Shown here: one piece after another, positions 10,190 to 20,460 of the stretch
Layout: every line of letters begins with the position of its first letter
How positions within the stretch are numbered: position 1 is the first letter of the stretch
Assembly: GCA_014607495.2 (NCBI GenBank)
Contig: CP053166.1
Location: forward strand, 9,442,455 to 9,506,454
From: Carposina sasakii
Lineage: Eukaryota; Arthropoda; Insecta; Lepidoptera; Carposinidae
Direction: 5' to 3'
DNA length: 64,000 bases
The notes under the pieces: generated by a model
Told to the model about the DNA's origin: nothing
The model's input: only the letters and a program-made list of their open reading frames with translations
Databases searched by the model: none
Position numbers and translations under genes: made by a program

Positions 10190-10914
10190 TTAGTCTAAGA
10201 GACGTGGAAGATCGACCTTCACCGATCTGATAACTGGATGAGACATATTTCTTATCAAATATAATTTATGAACAAATATGCCTATGATGACTTGCCTATC
10301 GAAATGTGCTAATAGCTATTTTTATTTTTATTAATTTTCTTTCATCACCTTCACTCTTTTGATAACCGAATGAGTTTTATCTAAACTGATCGTTTTTAAC
10401 ACACAGAGTGTGCTAAGGTAGGCTTGCCTGCTTATTCACTATGGGTGCGCCCACCACCGGGCCCTACACCCTCCACTGACCCCTCTCCTCTCTCTCTCTC
10501 TGGTCCCGGTGGTGGGCGCACCCATAGTGAATGTGTGAACTTCCGAATTGTAACGCCTAATACAATTTCATTTGCCTACTTATTTCTGTGCATGGCTACC
10601 TAGCAAGGATGTGAATAGGTAAGTCAATATAGCTATAGCTAGTAACTATACCGATCTGTTAACCAATCGAAATTGATATCATAGGTACAAATTACACAAA
10701 ATTAAATGACAAAATCGATCATATAGGCTTGCCTGCAAATGCAGGTAGGTGATGAAAGAAAATAGATTAAAATTAATAGAATAAAAAATAGCTATCAAAC
10801 TTTTCGATAGACAAGTCAAAATAGGCATATTTGTTTATAAATTATATTTGATAAAAAATATGTCTCATCGAGTTATCCGATAGGTGAAGGTCGATCTTCA
10901 CGGTCTCCTATACT
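10190..10914. mobile_element. Large foldback element, ~725 bp
   Basis: Outer arms of about 160 bp match as reverse complements: GGAAGATCGACCTTCACCGA at the left, against TCGGATAACTCG..., CCGATAGGTGAAGGTCGATC at the right, plus AATATGCCTA and TTTCTTTCATCACCT blocks. The central part (10360-10740) is not symmetric and contains a separate GC-rich hairpin. No ORF. Likely a non-autonomous DNA transposon; superfamily unknown. Confidence 0.65.
10434..10532. repeat. GC-rich near-perfect hairpin
   Basis: Arm 10434-10464 (ATTCACTATGGGTGCGCCCA, continuing CCACCGGGCCC) pairs almost perfectly with 10502-10532; the loop holds a CT microsatellite. It sits inside the larger foldback element. One arm plus loop recurs at 36531-36567, so it is a small mobile unit rather than part of the host element. 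Confidence 0.8.
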
Positions 10915-10989
10915 AAATAGCTCAACTTATCAAATATTTGATGAGAAAGAATAATAACTAAATTATTTATTGAAGTCCTAGAGTAATCT

Positions 10990-11262
10990 ATAAAGCAGAA
11001 ATCGGGCACGTATATTCTTTAGGGAGTGCTAGGAAGCACTAAGAACGGATTTTTCGAAATTCCCACGGGAACGGGACAAACGGGAATTCCCAATGTTTAC
11101 GCTAACCACTTGACACAATGATGAAATATGACAGGTATATTCGGTAGGGAGTGTAAGGAAGCACTAAGGACATATTTCCCGAAATTTCCACGGGAACGGG
11201 ACAAACGGGAATTCCAAATTTTAGAGGATATGTACTGAAGCGAAGTGAAGGTGGGCCACTAG
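10990..11262 (+). mobile_element. Lep1-like Helitron, 5' truncated
   Basis: Two internal units, each with AAATT(C/T)CCACGGGAACGGG and ACAAACGGGAATTCC, then TGTACTGAAGCGAAGTGAAG and the end GGTGGGCCACTAG followed by T. The 3' end matches the complete copy ending at 26576. The TC 5' terminus is lost. Confidence 0.7.
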
Positions 11263-11302
11263 TAATATTATAAAATATTAATAAGAATTTGAAAAAAAAA
11301 AT

Positions 11303-11450
11303 TCCCAGAGTGAGATTTGAACTCACGACCACTCGCATTCCGTGCATCGCTCCACCAACTGAGCTATCGAGTCACTTAACTCGGATGACGGATTTTACCA
11401 TCTTTTTTAAATTACATTTTGGCAACGTTGTTTTTTCATCCCGATAAGTA
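11303..11450 (-). repeat. tRNA-like module, copy 2, with conserved flank
   Basis: On the minus strand: ATAGCTCAGTTGGTGGAGCG (good A box with a paired D arm), then GTGAGTTCAAATCTCAC (a perfect T arm and B box). The acceptor stem does not close and the anticodon arm is poor. The upstream flank (11390-11450 on plus) shares TTGGCAACGTT, TTTCATCCCGATA with the copy at 20318-20460, showing a common repeat unit. Confidence 0.6.
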
Positions 11451-11559
11451 TATACTAGCCAAATCTCGGTAAACAAAGCTGAATCCCTCAATGTTTAATG
11501 ATGAAACGATCAACCATATCCTAGCGGATTATACTGGGTGTAACAAGACAACTTTGTTC

Positions 11560-11899
11560 TATTAACACCTCGTACTCTTTGTAAAATCACGATCATTTTT
11601 TTTATGGAAGGACCCCTGGGAAACCACGGGTTTCCAAGATATTTAGGTCCAAAGTTACATTAATATTATCATTTTTTTACATAAATCCATCTGAAATCGG
11701 TTAACAAACATTTTTTTCAATGATACCATGTCCAAATGCTATAATGTTAGTTTTGTAGGTACACTTGTACTTTGCGCATCAAATGAATACATTGCTTGCA
11801 ATAAAATGACAGTATTTTTTCACAATTTTTTGTCGTTTCCCAGGGTTGGTTCCATAGAAGAAAATGATCGTAACCTTACAAAGAATATGAGGTATTAAA
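11560..11899. mobile_element. Foldback relative of MITE-1
   Basis: Both arms contain a CTCTTTGTAA block then ACGATCATTTT and ...ATGGAA, ...CTGGGAAAC, reverse complementary over about 70 bp. The left half also aligns with the MITE-1 interior (CGATCATTTTT.TATGGAAG, GGTTTCCAAGATATT.AGGTCCAAAG). It lacks the CAGGGTG ends, so it is a distinct subfamily or a mirrored MITE-1 derivative. Confidence 0.6.
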
Positions 11900-12148
11900 A
11901 AACATTATTCTCTTTTTACAACTTGTATAAATAACATTATTTAAAAGTAAAATAAAATCCTGTAGCTACTAAACCTACAAATATTCTTTTTGAATAATTT
12001 CTCATATTCCATTCTTAGAGCGCTTGTAGACGTCCGTGTACAAACATTCATAGTCCGCCACACACCGCAGTGTTCAATCTACAAGCATCTTACGTGGAAA
12101 AACTGGCTAATGACCATAAAAAAGCAATGAATATCAAATAGTTCCGGG

Positions 12149-12477
12149 ACCATTTTATTTCATTAGCTCCTAAATACTTGTAGTATATCTTAGAACCCTA
12201 ATAAAGCTATTATTGTATAAAACCGTATCAAAATAAACACATTTTAGTATCCCAAGGCTCAAGTCTTCAACGAATGGTTTTAACGTAGCCGGAACGAAAC
12301 GTCTTGTTCGTTAATCGCATGTTTTGCCACTTAAGTAGATCAAGTTGAAATAAAAGGATACTCATTTTACATTCAAATTGATGGAGGTGTATGGTTGTTT
12401 GATGGAGAGTTTTAAGAACACGAATATCGAGTGGATTGGTAGTAATAAAAAAAGAACATAAGGAAATACTTAAATAG
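12149..12477 (+). repeat. Direct repeat, copy 1 (internally deleted)
   Basis: Starts ACCATTTTATTTCATTAGCT and shares long near-identical blocks with 13474-13936: AGTATATCTTAGAACCCTAA, TAAAACCGTATCAAAATAAA, and GTTGTTTGATGGAGAGTTTT. About 100 bp found in the other copy is missing here. A GCCGG..CGAAACGTC motif lies inside. Confidence 0.8.
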
Positions 12478-12589
12478 AAGAGGCATAAAATACATACCAC
12501 AGCAAATCAAGTTTTGGCCAACGTACTATTACTTATTCTCGATGAATTTCGATTTGAAAATTACCTTTCGTTTTTATGCGTTATTTTGA

Positions 12590-12662
12590 AATAGCAGCCG
12601 CCCACGACTTCTTCCGCGTGAGGGGGCGTTGTACCCGTGCGAAGCCGGGCAGGTTGTTGTAA
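12590..12662 (+). mobile_element. Helitron 3'-end-like fragments
   Basis: CGCCCACGACTTCTTCCGCG followed by ACCCGTGCGAAGCCGGGCAG: two Helitron-tail motifs (compare 60577 and 45082) side by side, without a clean CTAG. Short, decayed. Confidence 0.4.
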
Positions 12663-13239
12663 GTAGACTGTAGCCTTCCTTGGTAACATGGGCTATCTAA
12701 TAGAAAGAATGTTTTAGATCAGACCAGTAGTTCCGTGAGATTAGCGCGTTACATTATTATAAACCTTCCTTGTGAATCACTCTACACCACATCAAACAAA
12801 CTCTTCAGACTTATATGTAATATTAGTATAAAAAGATATAAATACGTGTCCAAATATACACTTATTTTTGTATAAATCAAGTTTACGGTTCAAATAAACT
12901 ATGACAAACACACGAAAGAATCACTGTAGCGCTATAAAGTCGGATGTTCACGAGTTACATCTGAATAGAAACAAGCGTGATAGCTTTATAGTGGGTTATA
13001 TTTATAGCTTTTCGTTAACATACTCCTTTTGTGTTCGCACAGTTATCGCAGTATCCCTCCCCCGCCGCCCCGCGACCCCGACACGAACTCAATGTCATAA
13101 CAGCGAGCTGACTATATAAGTGAAATATTTACACCACATTTTTGTTTGCTAAGACTAATAGTTTTTTAATTATTATTGTCTGATGATATAGACCTTTTCG
13201 TTACGGTCCAGTTTTTAAACCTGGTACCCGTATGTGTCG
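12663..13239. other. Unassigned stretch with GC patch
   Basis: 13040-13085 is a C-rich patch (CCCTCCCCCGCCGCCCCGCG) inside a 72-codon ORF (12901-13119). No domain or repeat partner; the ORF is too short and composition-driven to call. Confidence 0.35.
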
Positions 13240-13320
13240 GCGCGATTTTAAAGACGTAATTTCCATACAAACTTTCATCCACTATTTCAACCCCTTACAC
13301 GCATTAAAAAGTATATGGGC
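13240..13320 (-). mobile_element. Helitron fragment (7202-type)
   Basis: CCATACAAACTTTCATCCAC and ATTTCAACCCCTTA are the reverse complement of the interior of the Helitron at 7202-7401. Ends not preserved. Confidence 0.5.
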
Positions 13321-13473
13321 TCTAGTCTGTCCGTTCAGTTTCTGACGTAAGCACTTACAGTTACTTTCTGGAAGAATACTTTAATGCCACTTTGGGGTAG
13401 AAGAGTTATAAATAATAAAAAGCAACTGCAAATAACCGATCAGAATATTTCCGCTCATTTATATACTATACAG

Positions 13474-13936
13474 ACCATTTTATTTCATTAGCTCCTAAAT
13501 ACTTGTAGTATATCTTAGAACCCTAATAAAGCTATACAAATATCAATGTTTTATAAAACCGTATCAAAATAAAAATGCACACCTTTTAGTATCCATCAAC
13601 TGGCTCAAGCAAATTAACCTTCAACGATGATCGGGTAAGTTCCCAATTTTCTACGCAAGTAGAGTTAGCCGGAAGCTGCCGGCGAAACGTCGATATTTTA
13701 GTGTTCGTTATGCATCGCCGTTTTACTATGTCTTTACGCCAAAATTAAGCCTGATGCAACCCTAATAGGGATCACAAGTGATACGTTAAACTAGTCGATA
13801 CGATCATTTTACGGATAATCAAATTTCCTGATGGAGGTGTTTGGTTGTTTGATGGAGAGTTTTAAGAACACGAATATCGATGACATGGATATGGTAGTGA
13901 TATAAAAAAAAAGCCATAAGAGAAATACTTAATGCA
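13474..13936 (+). repeat. Direct repeat, copy 2
   Basis: Fuller partner of 12149-12477. It includes AAGCTGCCGGCGAAACGTCG in its middle and ends near AATACTTAATGC. The spacing and same orientation resemble a pair of terminal repeats, but the ~1 kb between them holds no element genes. A similar GGCGAAAC...GTCG motif lies beside the Penelope-like remnant at 36.7 kb, so these may be Penelope-like UTR pieces; that is inference. Confidence 0.7.
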
Positions 13937-14007
13937 CATAATCAGAATCTACGAGTATGCATACTACATTCATATTATATACTTAGATGGGTTTGTTATC
14001 GCAATAA

Positions 14008-14135
14008 GATAAACAGAACTGCAGGATGATTAAGGAGATCCCACAGGCACGTTTAGCATAGCGGGGACAGATGTAAATGATCAGTGACAAGTTGCTAGCT
14101 CATCGCCTGAGAAAAAGCCTAGCTCCTTACTGTAT
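14008..14135 (+). mobile_element. Family A fragment
   Basis: AACTGCAGGATGATTAAGGA, CATAGCGGGGACAGATGTAA and ACAAGTTGCTAGCTCATCGC; the distal GCAGCTGATG block is missing. Confidence 0.55.
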
Positions 14136-14902
14136 ATAAAATGCTCTGTTACATAAATTTCTTTGAAAACCTTGACCGACCTTTTTGTTTCTTTTGTCTT
14201 TCTTGTTCACCTGTGGTTAAAAACGTAAGACAATGTGAAATTTGTCTATTACATCCATAGACAAATTTCAAAATTTCCAACATCCACGACCCTCCTACTC
14301 TGTCATGTACGATTGGCTCGGACAATTCGAATCCGTTTGGGCGGAAATCCGAAGCGAACCTTAACTAATACGTCTACAAACTTAACAACATTGTCAACGA
14401 TGTCAGCACTATCTATGTCATCTATACCGATTTTCAACTAAGTGGGATAGTCACAAATAGTGCCCGCTGAGCTAAAGGTTGGACGGATTAGTTTTACAAA
14501 GGTCATTTGATTGAAAGGGGTATTTGGTTCTCTAATCAGTGGGTAGTGAAGGGGATCGATGACAAATTGCGTGTCGGCCCTAATTACGTTTTGTCTATGG
14601 GGTAAAACAAAAATATAGAGAGAAAATATTAAACAAATTAGTACAGTAATAAAATGAAAATCTATAAATAATAGTACCTACAAATATTTTAAGGTAGGAG
14701 TTTTGGTTAGTACGATTAATACCTGATTCATACTTTGAACACCTTTATCAAACCCCTTATGGAAATAACACCTAACTCTACTTAATTCACTAGTCAGATT
14801 AAAGAGTGCTAAAAGATAAAAGTAGCATTAGGTGGCAGCTTGAGGGCTTAAGTTTATACTAGTCAATACATCTAGCATATACATTTTGTAAACAGTAATA
14901 AG
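14136..14902. other. Unassigned stretch
   Basis: No repeat partner seen. A 68-codon ORF (14235-14441) has no recognisable motif and is not called. Confidence 0.35.
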
Positions 14903-15072
14903 AGTCGACTATGGAACTCGAAGGCGTTCTCTCAAGTGATGCTAGCAACTTGTTACTGATCTCTCACATCTGATCCCGCTATGGCAAACGTGTCCTTAGG
15001 ACCTCCTTCGGGATCCTGCAGTTTTAGATACCCCATTTTGTGAACACAGCCGTATGTTTGTACTGCTATGTA
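14903..15072 (-). mobile_element. Family A copy
   Basis: GATGCTAGCAACTTGTTACT, CATCTGATCCCGCTATGGCA, TCGGGATCCTGCAGTTTTAG and GTGAACACAGCCGTATG, in order, on the reverse orientation. The region beyond the GTCGACT block is absent. Confidence 0.55.
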
Positions 15073-15487
15073 TGCACACAGTTTTATTTTGAGCATTCTA
15101 GGTGGGTAAAGAGAGTTATGCAAAACATTTAAGCTTCGAATTGCATCTCTGTTATTTTTCCATGAAATAAGATTGCAAAGGTACTCACACATTGCGCCCT
15201 CGTTGTGTCACCTGAAAAGGAAAAATCAGATATTTTGCATTATCACAAACAATTTTCTGGGTTGTTACAATTATCGGAATATTTGCGCGACGTCCAAATT
15301 GGCTCGAATTGAGGATGAATTTATTTCTGAGAAATTCGAAATAATTTATAACATCAGATTATTTAATGTTTATTTTATCGTTTTAGTAGCGTCATTCAAG
15401 TTTTAATTTGTTTGCGACAAAATGAAAATAACGATACAACACACACAGTAAAAGAAGGTAATACGAAAGTACAATCTAAGGGATATT
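15073..15487. other. Unassigned stretch
   Basis: A 77-codon ORF (15173-15406) is AT-rich and featureless. Nothing else recognised. Confidence 0.3.
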
Positions 15488-15686
15488 GCTTCGTCCGCGT
15501 GGACTGCAGAAAAACAAAATGTCGAAATTATTCGGGATGAAAAAAGTTGCCTATGTGTTAATTCAGGGTGTCAGCTAACTCCATACCAAATTTTATTTAA
15601 ATCGCTCCGGCCGTTTTTACGTGAAAGAGTAACAAACATCCATCCATCCATACTTACAAACTTTCGCGTTTATAATATTAGTAGGA
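15488..15686 (-). mobile_element. Helitron copy, 3' end truncated
   Basis: Minus strand starts A|TCCTACTAATATTATAAACG with the canonical A before TC. It then has a GGAT run, TTACTCTTTCACGTAAAAAC and GCAGTCCACGCGGACGAAGC, and stops before the CTAG terminus. Confidence 0.65.
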
Positions 15687-16765
15687 TATTTTAGTGCAAC
15701 TTAATTATAAGCGTATGTCTCATATAACCCCCTCGTTACTTCAATACGAAATTTCAAAATTTGCGACATAAACCACTTTTCCCTGAAGGCGACGACAACC
15801 GCAAGTTGTGACTCGTAGCCAACTTGCAAAACATAAGTTCTTGCAAAATCTAATTATCTGCAAACATGTTGCGGGTACATCAAAAGTATCACGGTCTTAC
15901 GTAGTTTTATACACGGAAGAACTCGGCAGTAAGTCTTTAGCAAGTTTATGATACGTGCAAATAGTTTTAACTAGCAAATATGACGTTTTGTCGTTTTATA
16001 TAAATCGTCTTTACGGAGTAGTTACTTACTATTTTCCTTAGTGGTGTGGATTTTAATTGGGGTCATATTTTGGTGTTTAGTTATCGTAGGTACTTACTAA
16101 TAAATGTGAGTTTGTTAGAAAAGTTTTTTGTTGCTCTTCCACGAAAAAAGTACTGAACGGATTTTGACGAAAATTGGCTATCATATAACTTTATTCATAA
16201 GAACAGCATAGGCTATAAAATTCACGAGGACACGAAGCCGCACATTATTGATTCAAAATGAAAAAAAAAAGAAATAAATGAGAAGATTATGTAATTTGGG
16301 TGTATGTAAAAATCTTAATGAATTTACATGACTTTACAGCGTAATAAAACTCAGTAAAATTATTTTCATTTTTTAATTAATTCTAGCTTAAGTTACTTAG
16401 ATCTACCTAATCTAGCTTTCAAACTCGATACACTCGTGGTGTTTCACTCGACTCTCGAGATAAACTCGACCGAAACTCGCACAAGTACCCCTTTACTAAG
16501 TTTACCTCAACTTAACGCAGTAACCTAGTACATTGTAACATTTACTACACCCTGTAAAGGCTGTTCAAGTAATTTCATGGTCCAGTGTACTATTTAATTT
16601 GCTTCGCCCGCAGGCAGCTGTGTTGGGTCTAAGGCATTACCTATTTAGGTTTGCGATGTGGTTGCAGTGTTGCCAGTTTAGGGTGGTTTTTCCTAGATTT
16701 ATCGCAATAAAGCTCACTGAAATTACTAAATCTTACAGTGTCAGATCCTTATAGATTGTTAATAA
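15687..16765. other. Mostly unassigned; possible Helitron interior
   Basis: 16110-16245 (GTTGCTCTTCCACGAAAAAA, ACTGAACGGATTTTGACGAA) resembles Helitron interiors and may be another decayed subfamily. 16420-16480 has several ACTCGA runs. No gene. Confidence 0.35.
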
Positions 16766-16890
16766 GTAATTAAGCCTGTACTGATGCAGGGCCTCACGAG
16801 AAAACATAAGCTGCATCTCCTTCCGTGCATATCGTAAGAGTCGACTAAGCATCTTTGGGTTTTCCTTTAGTCGATAAGCTAGCAACTCTC
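16766..16890 (-). mobile_element. Family A fragment
   Basis: GTACTGATGCAGGGCCTCAC, AGCTGCATCTCCTTCCGTGC, AGAGTCGACTAAGCATCTTT and GATAAGCTAGCAACT. It joins LINE-tail sequence at 16891. Confidence 0.55.
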
Positions 16891-17130
16891 ATTATCTTTC
16901 TGCCCTTATCCCATTGTTCGGTCACATATATCCCGCATGGTGAGCTAGCGTTTGCCACCTTCAAACTCCTCTTTGGTTGCATTCCAATTGTCATTAGTTA
17001 CTATATCAACAAGTCAATAAAAAACAAGATTCTTTTCTATATCAATTTCTATTTATTTCATAATATAATTATTCAATTAACACCCATTGACCAATGGGGT
17101 TGGCACAATATGGTTTCTTTCTAATGAACT
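16891..17130 (-). mobile_element. Broken LINE-tail repeat
   Basis: CTGCCCTTATCCCATTGTTC (16901) and AATGGGGTTGGCACAATATG (17094) are the two sides of a tail also present at 54096-54238, where they are adjacent. Here about 170 bp lies between them. Minus-strand orientation inferred from the ATC tail of the other copy. Confidence 0.5.
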
Positions 17131-19216
17131 CCTCCTTTCACGTTGAATAAAATAGTAGAAATTAGTATAAATTGGTGGATATTTCGGAATGAACAGTATC
17201 GTAACGCAGACCACTTGCTGTTTAGACGTTAGCCCAGAAACGTTTACTAAACAGACACAGGTATTGTTGTGACATAGATAGTTAATCTACAGCTTGTTGA
17301 ACACACGTCGGAGACTATCTCGTATTGATCGACATATAACCCACATCTTGAGCTGTATTGAGGCGAGGTGAATGTATCTATGACGTTATATGATACGCCT
17401 CATTGGCTTGCATGATTTAAAAGGTACTTATATTATAACTTATGAGTGATTTCAATCTAGGTAATACGTAATTTTAGTTTGGATATATTTAAATATTAAT
17501 TAATACAAAAATATTATGACATATATAATCGATACCTTGAGTCTCAAATGGCGTAATCACCAAATTGTCACTTTTCAGGAGAGCAGAAATGAAAAAAAAA
17601 TTGCAATAAAAATTATATCTTTTTAACTAATAATATTAAAATGAATCTTGGATGCAATTAACTGATATCGCGAACTTTATTATACGGCTATACGGAATAT
17701 AAATTGGCATTTACAACCCAAAAAAGGCTGTTCTATAAAAACTTAGGGTATAACAGCCTAGTTGACTTGATAAAAAAACGCATTATAAATAGCTATTTTA
17801 GATTTTTTATAACTAAAAACATTTTAAAGAAGACACAAATAACAGTATTAATAATTTTAAAATTAATAGCAAGTGTAACAATGAAATTGTATTTTTTAGG
17901 TCATTCGAAACAGAAGTTTTGTTTTTTTTTTGTCTTTAGATTAGAATAGACTTCTATGTATGAATTTAGGCTACTGACGTTACTGACTGGTTAGTACTTT
18001 CTAATAAGTATACATATTTCATGTTATATGTATATTATCTTATGTATATTTTATCATAAGCCTTCAAGAATCGATCCAAATTTAAAAATATCAACTTACA
18101 AAAACAGCTTCTGTGCACTTATCGCAATTTACATAATATTTCGCGTCGTATAGGGGCTCGAGACGTCCAAAGGGACCGTGATAATGCCCTCTCCATTTAC
18201 AAAGCCATGGGACCTCTGTAGATAATGGTAGATTACTCTATGGCGTTATGTTACACTATAGCACACCGGTTTATGGCAGGTAGGGAGATAGTGATTAGGG
18301 ATAATGGTTTCATTGGGCGCTGTAAAGTAAAGGTTTCCTTGATGTTTGAGTTACGTTTTAATCAAAAACGGTGTATAATGACACTGAAGTGAAAGTTATT
18401 TATGTATACATAAATGATTGTATATACAAAACGATATACTAAAACCTTTGGTAATGCCAAGGTCTCATGTGAACTTTAGACTAACTGTTTTAGACTAATT
18501 AAATTTAAATCTTATATAATAATATTATAACAAAGACGCCCAGCCATTTGAGTTTCTAATAGAAATCTAATAATAATATTCATCTAAGATTAGTACACCA
18601 TGTTTTTATGTTTATTTGAGAAATAGAAAGAGAAGTGGTATATCGTCTACGGATACGCAAATTTACCGACGTCACAGAACTGCACTTTACCTGTTTGTAT
18701 GCCTATTATCACTAATTATCATAATACCTATATTAGATTAAAGAGTTGATGTAACTAAGTACTTAGGAAGTTCAAGGAGTTAGACCTCAGGGGATAATCG
18801 GATAAGTCTAGCCGATAAGAACAAGAATTCTGAAGTATATGTGAGAGGTATCATCTATTATGGCTTTTATAAAGGTCCGGCCACAAGGATAACCGTAACA
18901 AGATACTGTAAAGGGGCCTCCATCAAAATTCGGGTCTCGCATAGACCTTTATTCATCATTTTCTTGGGATATTTTCAGTAACATACAGCATGTTATTGAG
19001 TTGGGTACTGGAGTTATAAGTTGTCAATACCTCTTTTATATTGTTATGTGTATGATTTTTTGTGCTTTCTATATAAAAAAGGTTAATAATAACATTACCC
19101 AAAACAGCTTGTTCTGAGCCATAAATTATAGCCAAAATTTCTCTTAACTCGTACTATTTTTTGAACTAGTGGACATTCATGATTTTCATGGTATCTTTAT
19201 ATCATCTCATATATCT
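17131..19216. other. Long unassigned stretch
   Basis: AT-rich from 17400 to 18100; somewhat GC-richer at 18150-18330 and 18860-18960 without ORF or repeat partner. The 81-codon ORF at 17704-17949 has no family resemblance. Possibly ordinary host intergenic DNA. Confidence 0.4.
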
Positions 19217-19382
19217 GATCTCTCTCCGGTCGTGTCGGCTTTCCGTCCCATCGAACTATGAGAGGGACGGAATAGAAAGTGCATCTGTGTTTGCGCATAC
19301 ACTTGTGCACTATAATATCTCCTGCGTACCTAGCTAATCTCCGTAAAGATTGGTCGCCTTGGCCGAAATACGGTCGGAGATC
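19217..19382 (+). mobile_element. SINE-B copy, 5' truncated
   Basis: CTCTCCGGTCGTGTCGGCTT through TGGTCGCCTTGGCCGAAATA and CGGTCGGAGATC. It represents the 3' half of the element; the ATC tail is nearly gone. Confidence 0.75.
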
Positions 19383-20317
19383 TTATATAATATCTTCATA
19401 TTTTGTATTTCTCGCATTTGAATAAAACTCAGGAATCTGTTTTTTAAATACTCATAGAATGCAGAATTTAATTACATTTTTATTTGATAAGCTGAATAAT
19501 AATAGTTACCATTCTTATTTTTGTTTATGTTAGTGAACATGTCGTGGAGATTAAAGTTATTATTGTTTTACATACAAAAAGATTTACGATACAATACATA
19601 TATGATGTGATAATTATGTGATCAACCCAAATCTCTATTAAATTTTCCATATTAGTCGCGTCAAACTCAATTTAGCACACCCACACTCAATCTCAAAATC
19701 AATTTACACCAAATTAAAAAATCCTTCGAAAGAACAAACAAAAAAATCACCTTTATTAATCAACAGGGTCGAAACGCACGAATTGCTGCAAAAAACGGAG
19801 ATAATATATAAAATAAAAATAAAGAAACTAGCCCCTGAAAAGGGATGGCTAATGGTAGTCCCATTTACTCGGCTTATACAGGACGAGCGCCCTCACTAAA
19901 TCATCCTGGGAAAGGTTTTTTCCCGGACATAGTGCGGCTTCAATTAGCGCGGCTGTTCTTATGTTTGCAATATTGCTGGCAGTGTCTCCGTTTCGCGGGA
20001 GCTCAAGAAAATGAATACGCAATACATACATACATATACGGCTGTTTTTCCGAAATTAGCTAACCAAAACCACGGAATCTGAGAGGATGCCAAAGTTTTA
20101 GACCAGATATATAATAGAAAATCAAGTCTGAAAATCACATAATACATACATACTGGTATAGAAATAGTTAGAATAGGAATATATAATATTAACACACAGA
20201 TTAACTATAGAAATATCTGTGATGAAATAACCAGTACAGTATTACTTGTCATCAAATTATTCCGCTAAACTGATTACGGACCCTTCGGCTATTATTCCTT
20301 CGGCTATTATTCGGCAT
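19383..20317. other. Unassigned stretch
   Basis: 19840-20010 has overlapping short ORFs on both strands but no recognisable protein. At 20283-20313 the 15-bp phrase CCTTCGGCTATTATT is tandemly duplicated. Confidence 0.35.
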
Positions 20318-20460
20318 TCCTCACCCGGGTTCGAACCCACGACCTCTGCATTCCGCGTGTCAGTGCTCTAACCAAGCCACCGGGTCAATTACTGAACAAA
20401 TATTTTACTATCTCTTTTCTAAATTACATATTGGCAACGTTATTTTTCATCCCGATACTT
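20318..20460 (-). repeat. tRNA-like module, copy 3, with conserved flank
   Basis: On the minus strand GACCCGGTGGCTTGGTTAGA (A box), then GTGGGTTCGAACCCGGGTGA (B box and T arm). ACCCGG/CCGGGT can form an acceptor-like stem. The module is closely related to copy 1. The plus-strand flank 20405-20460 (TTACATATTGGCAACGTTAT, TTTCATCCCGATA) matches copy 2's flank. Not a credible functional tRNA because the anticodon arm is irregular. Confidence 0.6.

Noticed and set aside
12149..13936. LTR retrotransposon with paired LTRs
   Set aside because: No TG...CA ends, target duplication, primer-binding site or gag-pol between the copies.
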